Positions 13,947 through 22,386 of a DNA stretch of 33,104 bases are shown here, one piece after another. The first letter of the stretch is position 1. Every line of letters begins with the position of its first letter. Under the pieces are notes generated by a model. It saw only the letters and a list, made by a program, of their open reading frames with translations, was not told the DNA's origin and did not search any database. The position numbers and the translations under genes were made by a program. This DNA is from JADHUC01 sp964617665 (GTDB taxonomy: Bacteria > Planctomycetota > Planctomycetia > Pirellulales > Pirellulaceae). Location of the stretch: positions 1-33,104 of the forward strand of contig CAZUAH010000095.1 of NCBI GenBank assembly GCA_964617665.1, read 5' to 3'.

Positions 13947-16628
13947 TTACCCAGCGGGCACTGACCGCACTTCCAGCGTTCCATCAGCGTAGGCAAGAGC
14001 CAGTCGCGAGCCGTTCTGAGAAAACTGCAATCGTACAACTGGCGTCGTCGGCCTGAAAGCAAGCAGCACGCGATTGGTCAGCGTCTCGTAAATGACAACA
14101 ACGTATTCAGTCTTCGACCTGAGCGCGATGGCGTAACGCTCTCCGTCTAGGCTGAAAGCGACCGATCCGATTCCAACTTTGTCGTAAGGGAATTCCTTAG
14201 CCGCAACCAGCCCTAGGTTCCGACGATCATAGATGTGCAAGCCGAGACGGAAGTACTTGCCGCCCGGAACTAGTCCAAACTCTCCGCGAGGCCGGCGGGC
14301 AATCCGGCCCAATTCGCTAGATTGGAAAGTTCGCAGATTGACCCTGGCAATCTCCGCGGGCAGCGAACCCTTCCACCCGCCATGAAGGAGAAACAGGTGA
14401 CCTCCGTCCTCCGTTACGAACCCTCGACCGTGGCCGAAAGCGTACCGCTCGCTCATGTCGCGCCGCCCCTCGTCGACAATCTCTCCAGTTTGGCAATCGA
14501 ACCGCCACCAGTGATCTCGCGATCCGATGCCCTCATGGTGGAAGTAGCCGGTACACAACACCTCTTCTTTGTTGAGCCAATACACTCGGCTCAAGCGGGC
14601 TAGTCCGCGGGGTGGTGCATCAAACCCATGCCACGTCAAAGGCAATGTCAGTTCACAGCAGGCCTTTCCGGTGTCCAGGTCGACAACTTGGATGGGCCGC
14701 TTCGGGTCATCTGGGACTGGGCACAATGCGTAGCGGCCATCCGACGGTCGAATGGATGCGACAAGACGGTCGGTTGGAAGCGATATCCGCCGGAGCATAT
14801 TCATGGAGGTCGTATCCCACATACACACGGTGCCATCCTTGCCGACACTCCGTAAACTCCGGCCATCGGCGGAAAATCGCAGATCGAGCACGCGGTCCCC
14901 GTGTCCTTCGTCGACCGTCCTTTCCTCGGTGGCGGCTACATCGAAAAGACGTGGCGTTGTTCGCCCTTGCTGCCCCATCGCTAGCCACGTGCCGTCTGGC
15001 GAATAGACGACTTGGCGGATGCACTCCGATTGTGGCTGCCGACAAGCGAAGTGAAACTCCTTAATTGGCTTGAGGTCCGGCATCGCATAGATCGCTAAAC
15101 GCACGGCTCCAGATGCCACGGCCACCTGCTGTCCGTCGGGCGAGATCGCTAAGGCGGCTTCATCGCCCCCAACCGGTAGAGAATGCTCTTCCGCCAGGAC
15201 TCGCCAACGGTTATCGGCTCGCTCGTGCCACACGCGGGAAAAAAGTGCATTCCCCGCAATCCGGTGAAGATCATCCACGCGGTGAACGCCAAGAGAGAGT
15301 TCCTGGACAAGCGCCGCTGAACCAAGGCGTCTGACCACTAAGAGAGACTGCTCATCAGGAGTGAAGGCCGCGGCAATAACGTCGGTCGCAAATGCGAAGC
15401 CCGGAATCTCCGCGCCTGCCAGGTACGCCGTGACGGAGCCTGTTTCAGACGTGGACCACTGGACCACCAAATCTCGTTGAGGCGCATACGCAAATCGAGG
15501 ACTCGAACAGTCGAAACTGCCGACAATCGCCCCCGTGGTTGTATTCCACAAGTACAGAAGGTCTTCCAGGCTTGAGGCGGTAATCATCGTTTGCCCGTCA
15601 GTCGACAAGGCCATTCCGTCCACTTGTTTCTTGTGCCCTTCAAACACCTTATCACGTCTGCCAGTCCGCCATTCAAAACGGCAGAGGATTGGATCGGGAT
15701 CATCATTTGCAGCGACATAAAGGAATCGTCCGTCCGGCGAGAATGCCAACGTCGAGACCAAACCGGTCTGGTGGAGTTCTCCAGCAGAAGTCCAGTCAGC
15801 AGTCCGCCAAATGTCAACGACACCACCACCGCCGGTGGCCAAGAATTTGCCGTCACTGGAGAACGCAAGAGCGTTGGTGCCACGTGGTTGCCAGATCCCG
15901 ACAGATCTGACAGGTTTGGGAAGTCCGGCACCACCCGCGCTGCCCAAGCGTACGATTTCCTCCAGACCTCGTGTATCGACCCTGGGCATTAGCCGTTGGG
16001 GAAGGCGATCTATCATGCAGAATACGAAAACGACCATAAGCCCGATGCCAAAGACCGTGAACTTGATGATGCGTGGTCGGGCGAGGAGGCCGCTGTGGAT
16101 CTCGGAACATTTTTGTTCTTCAGGCTTTCCGTCGCTCGGACTTGCTGGCCTAGCAAGTGATGCGGCAATAGAACGCCTGGCGATGCCAATCACGAAGCCG
16201 ATGATGGCCCCGACAATCGCCACGGGTAAAGCGACGAGCAAGGCGAACACTAGAGTGAGTACTGGGCCGCCATGAAACGGTCCAAAGAGCACGAAAAACG
16301 AGATGAGGCCGTTCAGGAGTCCGACCAACAGGCCGATCCCGCCATGGTTCGCAGCCACATTTCGTCCACGGTTGTCCAGGAGGCAGATGCTGAGGAAGAG
16401 AGTCGCCAAGAATGTGTGCCACAACGTGGGGCCAGAGCCAATGGTGAAAAAGACCACGCGTTCGCCATAGGGAATTGCCAAAAGCAGATCCCGCAGCGCG
16501 TTCTCGAGAAAGCCCCTGCTTTCAAATAGACCCGAGGGCGTGCGGCGGAGTGCGGAGACCACGACACCGACGAAACCGACGGCACAGAGCGGTTTCAGCA
16601 CTAGGTCGGTTGCTTGTCGCAATCCCAT
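13947..16628 (-). CDS. Membrane-anchored WD40 beta-propeller protein
   Basis: I use the first ATG (16626-16628), giving 893 residues; a TTG at 16736 would add 36 residues, and neither has a strong ribosome site. The N-terminal 210 residues hold about five membrane helices (about 9-27, 68-85, 96-116, 121-150, 187-206). The rest is a WD40-type propeller with recurring [LF]-[AV]-[FIY]-S-x-D-G units: ALAFSSDGKFLATGG, TLAFSPDGRFLYVA, GMALSTDGQTMITAS, ALAISPDGQQVAVAS, QVVYSPDGTWLAMG, DLRFSADGRSLRSVG with CMWDTTS, and RLQFSQNGSRLALAY. No kinase domain is attached, unlike many planctomycete WD40 proteins. It probably acts as a membrane scaffold or sensor. It converges with the FMN-motif gene with only 54 bases between stops. 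Confidence 0.87.
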   Translation of the reverse strand: MGLRQATDLVLKPLCAVGFVGVVVSALRRTPSGLFESRGFLENALRDLLLAIPYGERVVFFTIGSGPTLWHTFLATLFLSICLLDNRGRNVAANHGGIGLLVGLLNGLISFFVLFGPFHGGPVLTLVFALLVALPVAIVGAIIGFVIGIARRSIAASLARPASPSDGKPEEQKCSEIHSGLLARPRIIKFTVFGIGLMVVFVFCMIDRLPQRLMPRVDTRGLEEIVRLGSAGGAGLPKPVRSVGIWQPRGTNALAFSSDGKFLATGGGGVVDIWRTADWTSAGELHQTGLVSTLAFSPDGRFLYVAANDDPDPILCRFEWRTGRRDKVFEGHKKQVDGMALSTDGQTMITASSLEDLLYLWNTTTGAIVGSFDCSSPRFAYAPQRDLVVQWSTSETGSVTAYLAGAEIPGFAFATDVIAAAFTPDEQSLLVVRRLGSAALVQELSLGVHRVDDLHRIAGNALFSRVWHERADNRWRVLAEEHSLPVGGDEAALAISPDGQQVAVASGAVRLAIYAMPDLKPIKEFHFACRQPQSECIRQVVYSPDGTWLAMGQQGRTTPRLFDVAATEERTVDEGHGDRVLDLRFSADGRSLRSVGKDGTVCMWDTTSMNMLRRISLPTDRLVASIRPSDGRYALCPVPDDPKRPIQVVDLDTGKACCELTLPLTWHGFDAPPRGLARLSRVYWLNKEEVLCTGYFHHEGIGSRDHWWRFDCQTGEIVDEGRRDMSERYAFGHGRGFVTEDGGHLFLLHGGWKGSLPAEIARVNLRTFQSSELGRIARRPRGEFGLVPGGKYFRLGLHIYDRRNLGLVAAKEFPYDKVGIGSVAFSLDGERYAIALRSKTEYVVVIYETLTNRVLLAFRPTTPVVRLQFSQNGSRLALAYADGTLEVRSVPAG

Positions 16629-16932
16629 CGGTTGAGTCCGGCCAAGCGGAAATGCACCATCCCGAGTCGGTAGCTGACTCGCCCAACGTCCGGCGCGACC
16701 GTTTCCGTCCGAGCCCCGAGAAACAGGGGTGAACAACAGCCTATTCTAACGTAGTCTTCGCCGTTTGCACTACAACAAAGCGACCCAAAACGCGAGCGGC
16801 AGAACCAAGTTTCGGGTAGCAGAGTCTCCCAATCCGTGCGATCTGTCCCATTCTGTCGTGCCGCAGAGCCAATGCGATTGACCAGTTCAGCGTCGCAGTG
16901 ATCCTCACGATACGGGGCGTCAACAAGGGTCC

Positions 16933-19900
16933 TTATCCTGCTTCAGCCGGAATGACAATCCGGAAACCGACGTTGAACAAACGCTGGTACTTCTCGTAAC
17001 CGAGGCGGTAACTGGCTGTGGATCGCTTTGGGCGATCTCGCCAACTGCCGCCGCGGACGACGCGGCGTTCGGTCGCAGTGATGTCTTCGCGACCATCGGA
17101 CGGGTCGTATGGATAAGATCGGTACAACGAGCGGGTCCACTCGGCTACGTTGCCGTGCACATCGCACAGTCCCCACGGACTTGGCTGGTATTTGCCGCCT
17201 TCGCAGGTCAACAGGACTCCGTCGTCGAAACGTCGCTCGCGCGGCATGTAATCGTCGTACTTCGTCGCGTTTGGGTACGCCTGATCGACCGTGTAGGGAT
17301 TGCTGGCAAACTTGCGAATATTGACATCAGCCATGTTTGCGAACGGGCCGAAATCGTCGCCCAACCCGCCAAACCAGAACGGTGTAGCGCTGCCGGCTCG
17401 GGCGGCGTATTCCCATTGCGCTTCGGTCGGAAGCGTCACGGTACTGTCGGTCTTTCTGGAAAGCCAACGGCAAAACGCCATCGCTCGATCCCACGATACG
17501 CGAACCACGGGCTGCTCGGGTCGATCCATCGGATAGCCGTGAACGCCGAACTGGTATGCTTGTTTCGGTTCTACGTGGCTGTCGTGTTCGGGATCGAATT
17601 GAGCGTATTGGGCGTTGGAGATCTCGTGCACGCCGATCCAGAACGGCCTGTCGATCTGAATCTTGGCTTGAGGCCCTTCGTCTGAAGGACCGTCCAACGA
17701 GCCCATCACAAACTCGCCGGCGGGAATCAACGCCAATTCGATCGTCTGCTCGTTGCCCAGGTCAATGGTTTTTCGAATGTCGCCGAGTTGCGTCTGCTTG
17801 GCGGTAGCTTGTTCCGGCGAAAGGGGCCAATCCATATCTCCGATGTCTAACGGTTGTGGTTTAGCAACGGAATCAGGTTTGACGAATTCGACCGGCCCCG
17901 TCTTCGTCACGAACACGTATTCCGCATTGTCGTCGATCCCTGCGTACCGCTTCAAAAGGTCCATTCGCCGGACGTTTTGTTGGACGGCGTAGTCGTTCAA
18001 ATTCTCGCCCCATGTGCCGTGGTACGGGCAATTCATGTCGATCCAGGTGTTCAGCCGATCCCAAGATTCGTCGTCCAGCTTCACGCCTTGATGGCCCTTT
18101 TCGAGCATCTGAACCAATTCGGTTGTGCCTGCGTGAAACTCCATGGGCGTAAGCAAGTGGATGTCGCTTTCGATCCCCGAGCGTCGAACGTAACGGTGCA
18201 GCTCGGCGTAACCGACGGAAAAACGCCCGCCACGATTTCCACCGTTACCGGCAGTGACCATCTTGAAATCGTCGATCATCTGATCGCCGCGCAGATTCAC
18301 CGTGACCGTGTCGTCATCCAACGGTTCGCCGTTGTGGCAACCGACGCAATAGCGGTCGATGACCGGCTGAACTTCCCGCGAGTAGTCGAAGCCGCGCGTT
18401 GGACCGCGCCAGGGCTTGATTCGCGCGGGCTTAAGGCCTACGGCCAGCGTCGTCTTCGTCAGCGCCGTATCGTTTTGCGATTCGTGACAGCCGTTACATT
18501 GAAGCACCTCGCCCGGCATGGCCGTCATCCAACTTCGCATAAGCTGGAGCGACCGACCCTTTTCGTCTAAGGGTTGGACGGCAATCGGCATATTGGCGGA
18601 CACGAGGAACTTGGCCGAGCCGTCTTCATGGACCGGCACGGTGCCCAGCACGCGTCGCATGTCCCACGGCCCGTCGATCCCGATGATCCCCAACAGGCCG
18701 CCCATGTTCTGGTACGAGTAGCCGTAAGTGTAGACACGAAGTTGCTTGACCGTGCCGCGAGGAATGCCGGCCAGACCGGGGCCGTTATAGATGTCGGTCA
18801 AGTAGACCGTCGCATCTTTCGCACCGGGTACGATCCGATCTTGGATGACGGGCGGTGTCTTGGTTTTGCGTAACGGCACCGGTTCCATGAGTTGATGCGT
18901 TTTGCTTTCGCGAAGCAGGAGCATGTTGTTGAAGACGTCGACCAGATAAAGGCCGATCCGCGACCCGGAGGTCGGCTGGACTGCGGCCAGGTAGTACTTG
19001 TCGCTCAGCGGATAAGGGTGAAGGAACTTGGGCCAACTCGCACCGACCAGGTTGTCGGCGATGACCGGTTCCACTTTCTTGCCCCAGTCGCCGATTCGAT
19101 GGATCGCACCGTCTGCTTCCTCACGCCCGACGCTCACATCAAAGACGATCATCTCGCCTTGCCGCGCGACGCCGTGATGTCCCGAGATGATTCCCACCAC
19201 CTTCGTTGGACTATCCGGAATGGGCCGCGCGTAGAAGATTCCGTTTGGCCAGAAGGAATTACTTCCGTAATAAGCGAATTGGCTGGTCCCGTCCGGATTC
19301 ATCGAGAACAACATGCGGCTGTTCGAGTGAGGCAGATCGGCGTATTCCCAACGCTGGTACAGAACGCGGCCGTTGTTCATGACGCTCGGCGACCAGTTGT
19401 GCTCTTGGTCGAACGTAAGCTGGCGGATGTTGGTGCCGTCGGCGTCGCAGATGTAGGCATTGGTAACGTGCGAGTTGCCGTACACGCAAGGTACGCCGAT
19501 CATGCAGGCCGTCGACGTGAAAATGATGCGACCGTCCGGCAGGTAGCAGCAGTCGTAGTTTTCCACATCGGACGGGTCGCTTGGTGTAACTTGCCGAAGT
19601 CCGGTTCCGTCGATATTGATCTCCCAGACTTGCCAATGCGAGTTCTCATCCATCATCGAAAAGAGCATCCGGTCGGCATCGAAGTGCAGGTCCACGTCGC
19701 TGACCATCAGACCGCCCGGCGGTTTGAAAAACGTGGTCGTATCACCGTCCAAGTCGTCAAGCGATAGGATCTCGATCGAATCGTCAAACGTCTTGTTGTG
19801 AATCTGCGAATTGCTCTGCCAGTTGGCCGGCAGGCCGTTGCGCGGTCCTTGTCGTTTGACGAACAAGAGTTGGTCGAAGTCGAGCAACGGATTCGAAAGC

Positions 19901-20901
19901 AGTACCTCGCGGCGGAATGCCTCGAACTGTTCCGACATTGCTTGAAGCTGTTCGGCCTGTTCCGGCTGGTCAAGGTCCTCGACCCGAATCTGGCCGAAGC
20001 GGTCGACGAAGTCTTGCCATCGAGCGATGTACTGTTCGCCCGAGAACTGATCCGGGTAGGTCGTCGCGAGATCTTCGATAGCGCGCCGGAGCGGGGCGAG
20101 GTTCTGGATGGAATCGGCCGCCAAACGCGAAAGGCCGGCCAGTTTGGCGAGTTTGCGTTTGCGCTCTATTTCGGCCAGCCACGCTTTCCGTTGTTCCGGC
20201 GAATCGAACAACTCCGGATCATCCGGGTCTGCCAACACCTGCAGTTCCGCCAACGACGTCCATCCTCTCTTGTCAGTGTCAGATCGGGCGGGGGCACCGG
20301 CCGCAGCGCCATGGGTTGGATAGATACGGAATTCGATCAGGTCGAATCGTTCCTCGGAAAGATTGCCGCTTGCGGCGCTGATCGAACTGATGCAGGGCCC
20401 ACGGTTCGGGCCGATGACCTTGTCGCCTGAAGTGAAGGTCGCCTGTGCGGGGAACTGCGGCAGCGTCTTCGACTTGGCCACTTTGTTGGCCAGACGGATT
20501 TCGTAATCCTGATTCGTACGAGTATCGCTATTAGACGTGAGCACGCGAATCTCGCGAATCAAACGCGGGCGACCGAGGTCGAAGACCACTCTCGCAGGGC
20601 CGGCAGTGGCCGTGTAAATCCGACCTGTGCCGACCCAGACGCCGCCTGTCCCATCGGTCAGCATGGACGTGTGCTGAGTGTTAACGCTATCGGCGAGAAC
20701 TAACTCTGCCCCCGGAAATTTCAACAGGTTGGCACCATCCCGAGCCATCAGCTCCGCATTGAATTCCGCGAACCCTTCCGGGCTGCTACCCCACGATTGC
20801 GTTCGAATCTCGACCTCGGCCGCGATTCCCGCCGTTATGGAGCAAAGTACGATAAGCAAGAGGCTTGAACAAAACAAACAGCTCAATCGGTTCCGTTTCA
20901 T
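16933..20901 (-). CDS. HzsA-like di-heme protein fused to an FGE/SUMF1-like domain
   Basis: The 1322-residue exported protein starts at the ATG at 20899-20901, with AGGGTG five bases upstream and a signal peptide (RLSCLFCSSLLLIVLCSITA). Residues about 35-230 include a discoidin-like beta-sandwich (RVVFDLGRPRLIREIRVLTS). About 380-760 resemble the TolB-like/hydrazine-synthase alpha-subunit core (DADRMLFSMMDENSHWQVWE, LPDGRIIFTSTACMIGVPCV). Two c-type heme motifs follow: CNGCH near 800 and CVGCH near 850. From about 1052 to the end lies an FGE-sulfatase fold (IPAGEFVMGS, LPTEAQWEYAARAG, CDVHGNVAEW, RVVRGGSWRD). The copper-binding cysteines that FGE carries after GGS are missing here (GGSWRDRPKRSTASYRL), so formylglycine generation is unlikely. 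Related non-anammox planctomycete proteins exist, so hydrazine synthesis is not implied. A periplasmic redox role is inferred. Confidence 0.9.
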   Translation of the reverse strand: MKRNRLSCLFCSSLLLIVLCSITAGIAAEVEIRTQSWGSSPEGFAEFNAELMARDGANLLKFPGAELVLADSVNTQHTSMLTDGTGGVWVGTGRIYTATAGPARVVFDLGRPRLIREIRVLTSNSDTRTNQDYEIRLANKVAKSKTLPQFPAQATFTSGDKVIGPNRGPCISSISAASGNLSEERFDLIEFRIYPTHGAAAGAPARSDTDKRGWTSLAELQVLADPDDPELFDSPEQRKAWLAEIERKRKLAKLAGLSRLAADSIQNLAPLRRAIEDLATTYPDQFSGEQYIARWQDFVDRFGQIRVEDLDQPEQAEQLQAMSEQFEAFRREVLLSNPLLDFDQLLFVKRQGPRNGLPANWQSNSQIHNKTFDDSIEILSLDDLDGDTTTFFKPPGGLMVSDVDLHFDADRMLFSMMDENSHWQVWEINIDGTGLRQVTPSDPSDVENYDCCYLPDGRIIFTSTACMIGVPCVYGNSHVTNAYICDADGTNIRQLTFDQEHNWSPSVMNNGRVLYQRWEYADLPHSNSRMLFSMNPDGTSQFAYYGSNSFWPNGIFYARPIPDSPTKVVGIISGHHGVARQGEMIVFDVSVGREEADGAIHRIGDWGKKVEPVIADNLVGASWPKFLHPYPLSDKYYLAAVQPTSGSRIGLYLVDVFNNMLLLRESKTHQLMEPVPLRKTKTPPVIQDRIVPGAKDATVYLTDIYNGPGLAGIPRGTVKQLRVYTYGYSYQNMGGLLGIIGIDGPWDMRRVLGTVPVHEDGSAKFLVSANMPIAVQPLDEKGRSLQLMRSWMTAMPGEVLQCNGCHESQNDTALTKTTLAVGLKPARIKPWRGPTRGFDYSREVQPVIDRYCVGCHNGEPLDDDTVTVNLRGDQMIDDFKMVTAGNGGNRGGRFSVGYAELHRYVRRSGIESDIHLLTPMEFHAGTTELVQMLEKGHQGVKLDDESWDRLNTWIDMNCPYHGTWGENLNDYAVQQNVRRMDLLKRYAGIDDNAEYVFVTKTGPVEFVKPDSVAKPQPLDIGDMDWPLSPEQATAKQTQLGDIRKTIDLGNEQTIELALIPAGEFVMGSLDGPSDEGPQAKIQIDRPFWIGVHEISNAQYAQFDPEHDSHVEPKQAYQFGVHGYPMDRPEQPVVRVSWDRAMAFCRWLSRKTDSTVTLPTEAQWEYAARAGSATPFWFGGLGDDFGPFANMADVNIRKFASNPYTVDQAYPNATKYDDYMPRERRFDDGVLLTCEGGKYQPSPWGLCDVHGNVAEWTRSLYRSYPYDPSDGREDITATERRVVRGGSWRDRPKRSTASYRLGYEKYQRLFNVGFRIVIPAEAG

Positions 20902-21035
20902 GGTCTCACCCTGATAATGAGGTATCGCTAATCTCTCGCCAGCCGATGTTTCGAGGCGATCACCTACACAGGATACCACGTCCGGTCACTATTCTCCAAT
21001 ATCCAGCGCAGCCAAACGCGCAGGCGTTAAGCTGA

Positions 21036-21059
21036 TACTTGACAACGCACATCGAAGTA
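21036..21059. promoter_or_regulatory. Possible -35 and operator half-sites upstream of the GntR operon
   Basis: TACTT (21036-21040) and AAGTA (21055-21059) are inverted 5-base half-sites with 14 bases between. A perfect TTGACA -35 box (21039-21044) overlaps the left half-site; a weak -10 (TACCGT, 21061-21066) sits 16 bases on. Position about 60-80 bases before the GTG start suits autoregulation by the GntR-type repressor. The arms are short, so chance is a real alternative. Confidence 0.3.
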
Positions 21060-21116
21060 GTACCGTAGCCTCTAGGGGAGTCGGACAAAACTCACATCAG
21101 TCGGCAAGGAGGTCCT

Positions 21117-21482
21117 GTGTCTTGGACCATCAACGAACGGCTTGATGTCGAAGACCAAATCGTTTGTCACCTCTGTCGCGAAATCGCTCGCGGGGCTTGG
21201 TCACCTGGTGATTCGCTGCCCGCGTCCCATGTCGTTGCGCAAGAGAAAATTCTGAATCCGCGCACCGTCGAGTCTGCATTCTCGAGGCTCGCCCAGTCCG
21301 GTATTCTCACCGCCACCTCTGACAGTGACCTCGTTGTTACCGAGGACGCACAAGAGCTCGCCCGCGATTTTCTCGTGAAGTCCGCCGAGCAGGAAATCAA
21401 CGAACTTGTCGCCGGTCTTCGAGGTGCAGGCTTCGGCATGGAGGACATCCAACGAATCTGGAAGGAAGCCACGGATGACTGA
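21117..21482 (+). CDS. GntR-family (YtrA-like) transcriptional regulator
   Basis: This 121-residue regulator starts with GTG; a perfect AGGAGG ends five bases upstream and fixes the start. Residues about 10-80 form the GntR winged helix-turn-helix: QIVCHLCREIARGAWSPGDS, LPASHVVAQEKILNPRTVES, and AFSRLAQSGILTA. The tail after the wing is only about 40 helical residues, which places it in the short YtrA subfamily rather than those with ligand-binding domains. Members typically repress the ABC-transporter operon they head and respond to envelope stress or antibiotics. The gene overlaps the ABC ATPase start by 8 bases, confirming operon structure. Its ligand cannot be inferred. Confidence 0.93.
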   Translation: MSWTINERLDVEDQIVCHLCREIARGAWSPGDSLPASHVVAQEKILNPRTVESAFSRLAQSGILTATSDSDLVVTEDAQELARDFLVKSAEQEINELVAGLRGAGFGMEDIQRIWKEATDD

Positions 21483-22386
21483 AGCCGCAGTATCGGTCGA
21501 ACATCTCTCCAAACGCTACGGCAAGAAGATCGCGGTAGACGATATCAGCTTCACCGTTCCCGCGGGCAGCATCTGTGGGCTGGTCGGACCGAACGGCGCA
21601 GGCAAGACGACCACGATCCGGATGCTCTTGGATCTGGAACGCCCCGATTCGGGCTCGGTTCGCGTTCTCGGGCTGGATCCCACGCGAGACCGCCTTGATA
21701 TCCTCTCGCGTGTCGGATATGTGCCGGAGAAGCATCACATCTACGAATGGATGCGTGTGCAGCAGGTTCTAGATTTCGTCGCCGACGTCTACCCTCGCTG
21801 GAGTTGGCAGGAGCTCCAGCAGTTGAACGACATACTCGAATTGCCGCTGGATCGGAAGGTCAAGGAGTTGTCGCGCGGCGAATTGGCAAAGCTTGCCTTG
21901 ATCGCTTCCCTCTCTCACAAGCCGGAGGTCTTGATCCTGGACGAGCCGACGTCGGGCCTGGACCCACTGATCCGACGCAGTTTCCTTTCCGCAATTGTGG
22001 GCCTTTTGAAGGACACCGACCGCATCGTGTTGTTCTCGACCCATATTCTGTCCGATGTGGAGCGAGTGGCCGACCGGGTGATCATCATGAACGAAGGGGC
22101 TATCGCGGCCCACGACACATTGGATGCCCTTCGCGATCGGTTCTGCAAGTTGAGTATTCTGTTCAAATCGCCGCCCGACGAAGACTTCGAGATCCCAGGT
22201 GCCCGACGCGTGGAGAAAGGACTTCGTGAATGGGTGGCGATCATGGAGTCGGGAACAGACATCGACCGGTTCAGCCACAACGCCCTCATCGCAGATGCGG
22301 TGGTTCATCCGATGACGCTTGAAGACGTGTTCATCGAATTTGTGGGAAAGAAGGAAACAGCCAGTGATGCTGAAGGCACTTCTTAA
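21475..22386 (+). CDS. ABC transporter ATP-binding protein (YtrB-like)
   Basis: The 303-residue ATPase has Walker A GPNGAGKT (residues 38-45), a degenerate signature (KELSRGELAKLALIASL), Walker B VLILDEPTSGLDP and the switch histidine in FSTHIL, so all catalytic elements are present. The C-terminal 80 residues are the usual regulatory tail of ABC-2-type exporters. I use the ATG at 21475, which overlaps the GntR stop (ATGACTGA), over the in-frame upstream ATG at 21406 inside the GntR gene. The permease gene overlaps its last 20 bases. With the permease it would form an exporter in the cytoplasmic membrane. The signature has SRGE in place of the canonical SGGQ, which is common in this subfamily. 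Confidence 0.95.
   Translation: MTEAAVSVEHLSKRYGKKIAVDDISFTVPAGSICGLVGPNGAGKTTTIRMLLDLERPDSGSVRVLGLDPTRDRLDILSRVGYVPEKHHIYEWMRVQQVLDFVADVYPRWSWQELQQLNDILELPLDRKVKELSRGELAKLALIASLSHKPEVLILDEPTSGLDPLIRRSFLSAIVGLLKDTDRIVLFSTHILSDVERVADRVIIMNEGAIAAHDTLDALRDRFCKLSILFKSPPDEDFEIPGARRVEKGLREWVAIMESGTDIDRFSHNALIADAVVHPMTLEDVFIEFVGKKETASDAEGTS

Noticed and set aside
16741..16926. Minus-strand frame of 61 codons between the WD40 and HzsA-like genes
   Set aside because: There is no ribosome site, signal peptide or family resemblance, and the length is expected by chance at this GC content.
18892..19767. Open frame of 291 codons antisense to the HzsA-like gene
   Set aside because: It lies wholly within a well-supported gene on the other strand and has no recognisable features.
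16933..20901. Reading the HzsA-like gene as evidence for anammox hydrazine synthesis
   Set aside because: No HzsB or HzsC neighbour is present, the chain is fused to an FGE-like domain, and similar proteins occur in non-anammox planctomycetes.
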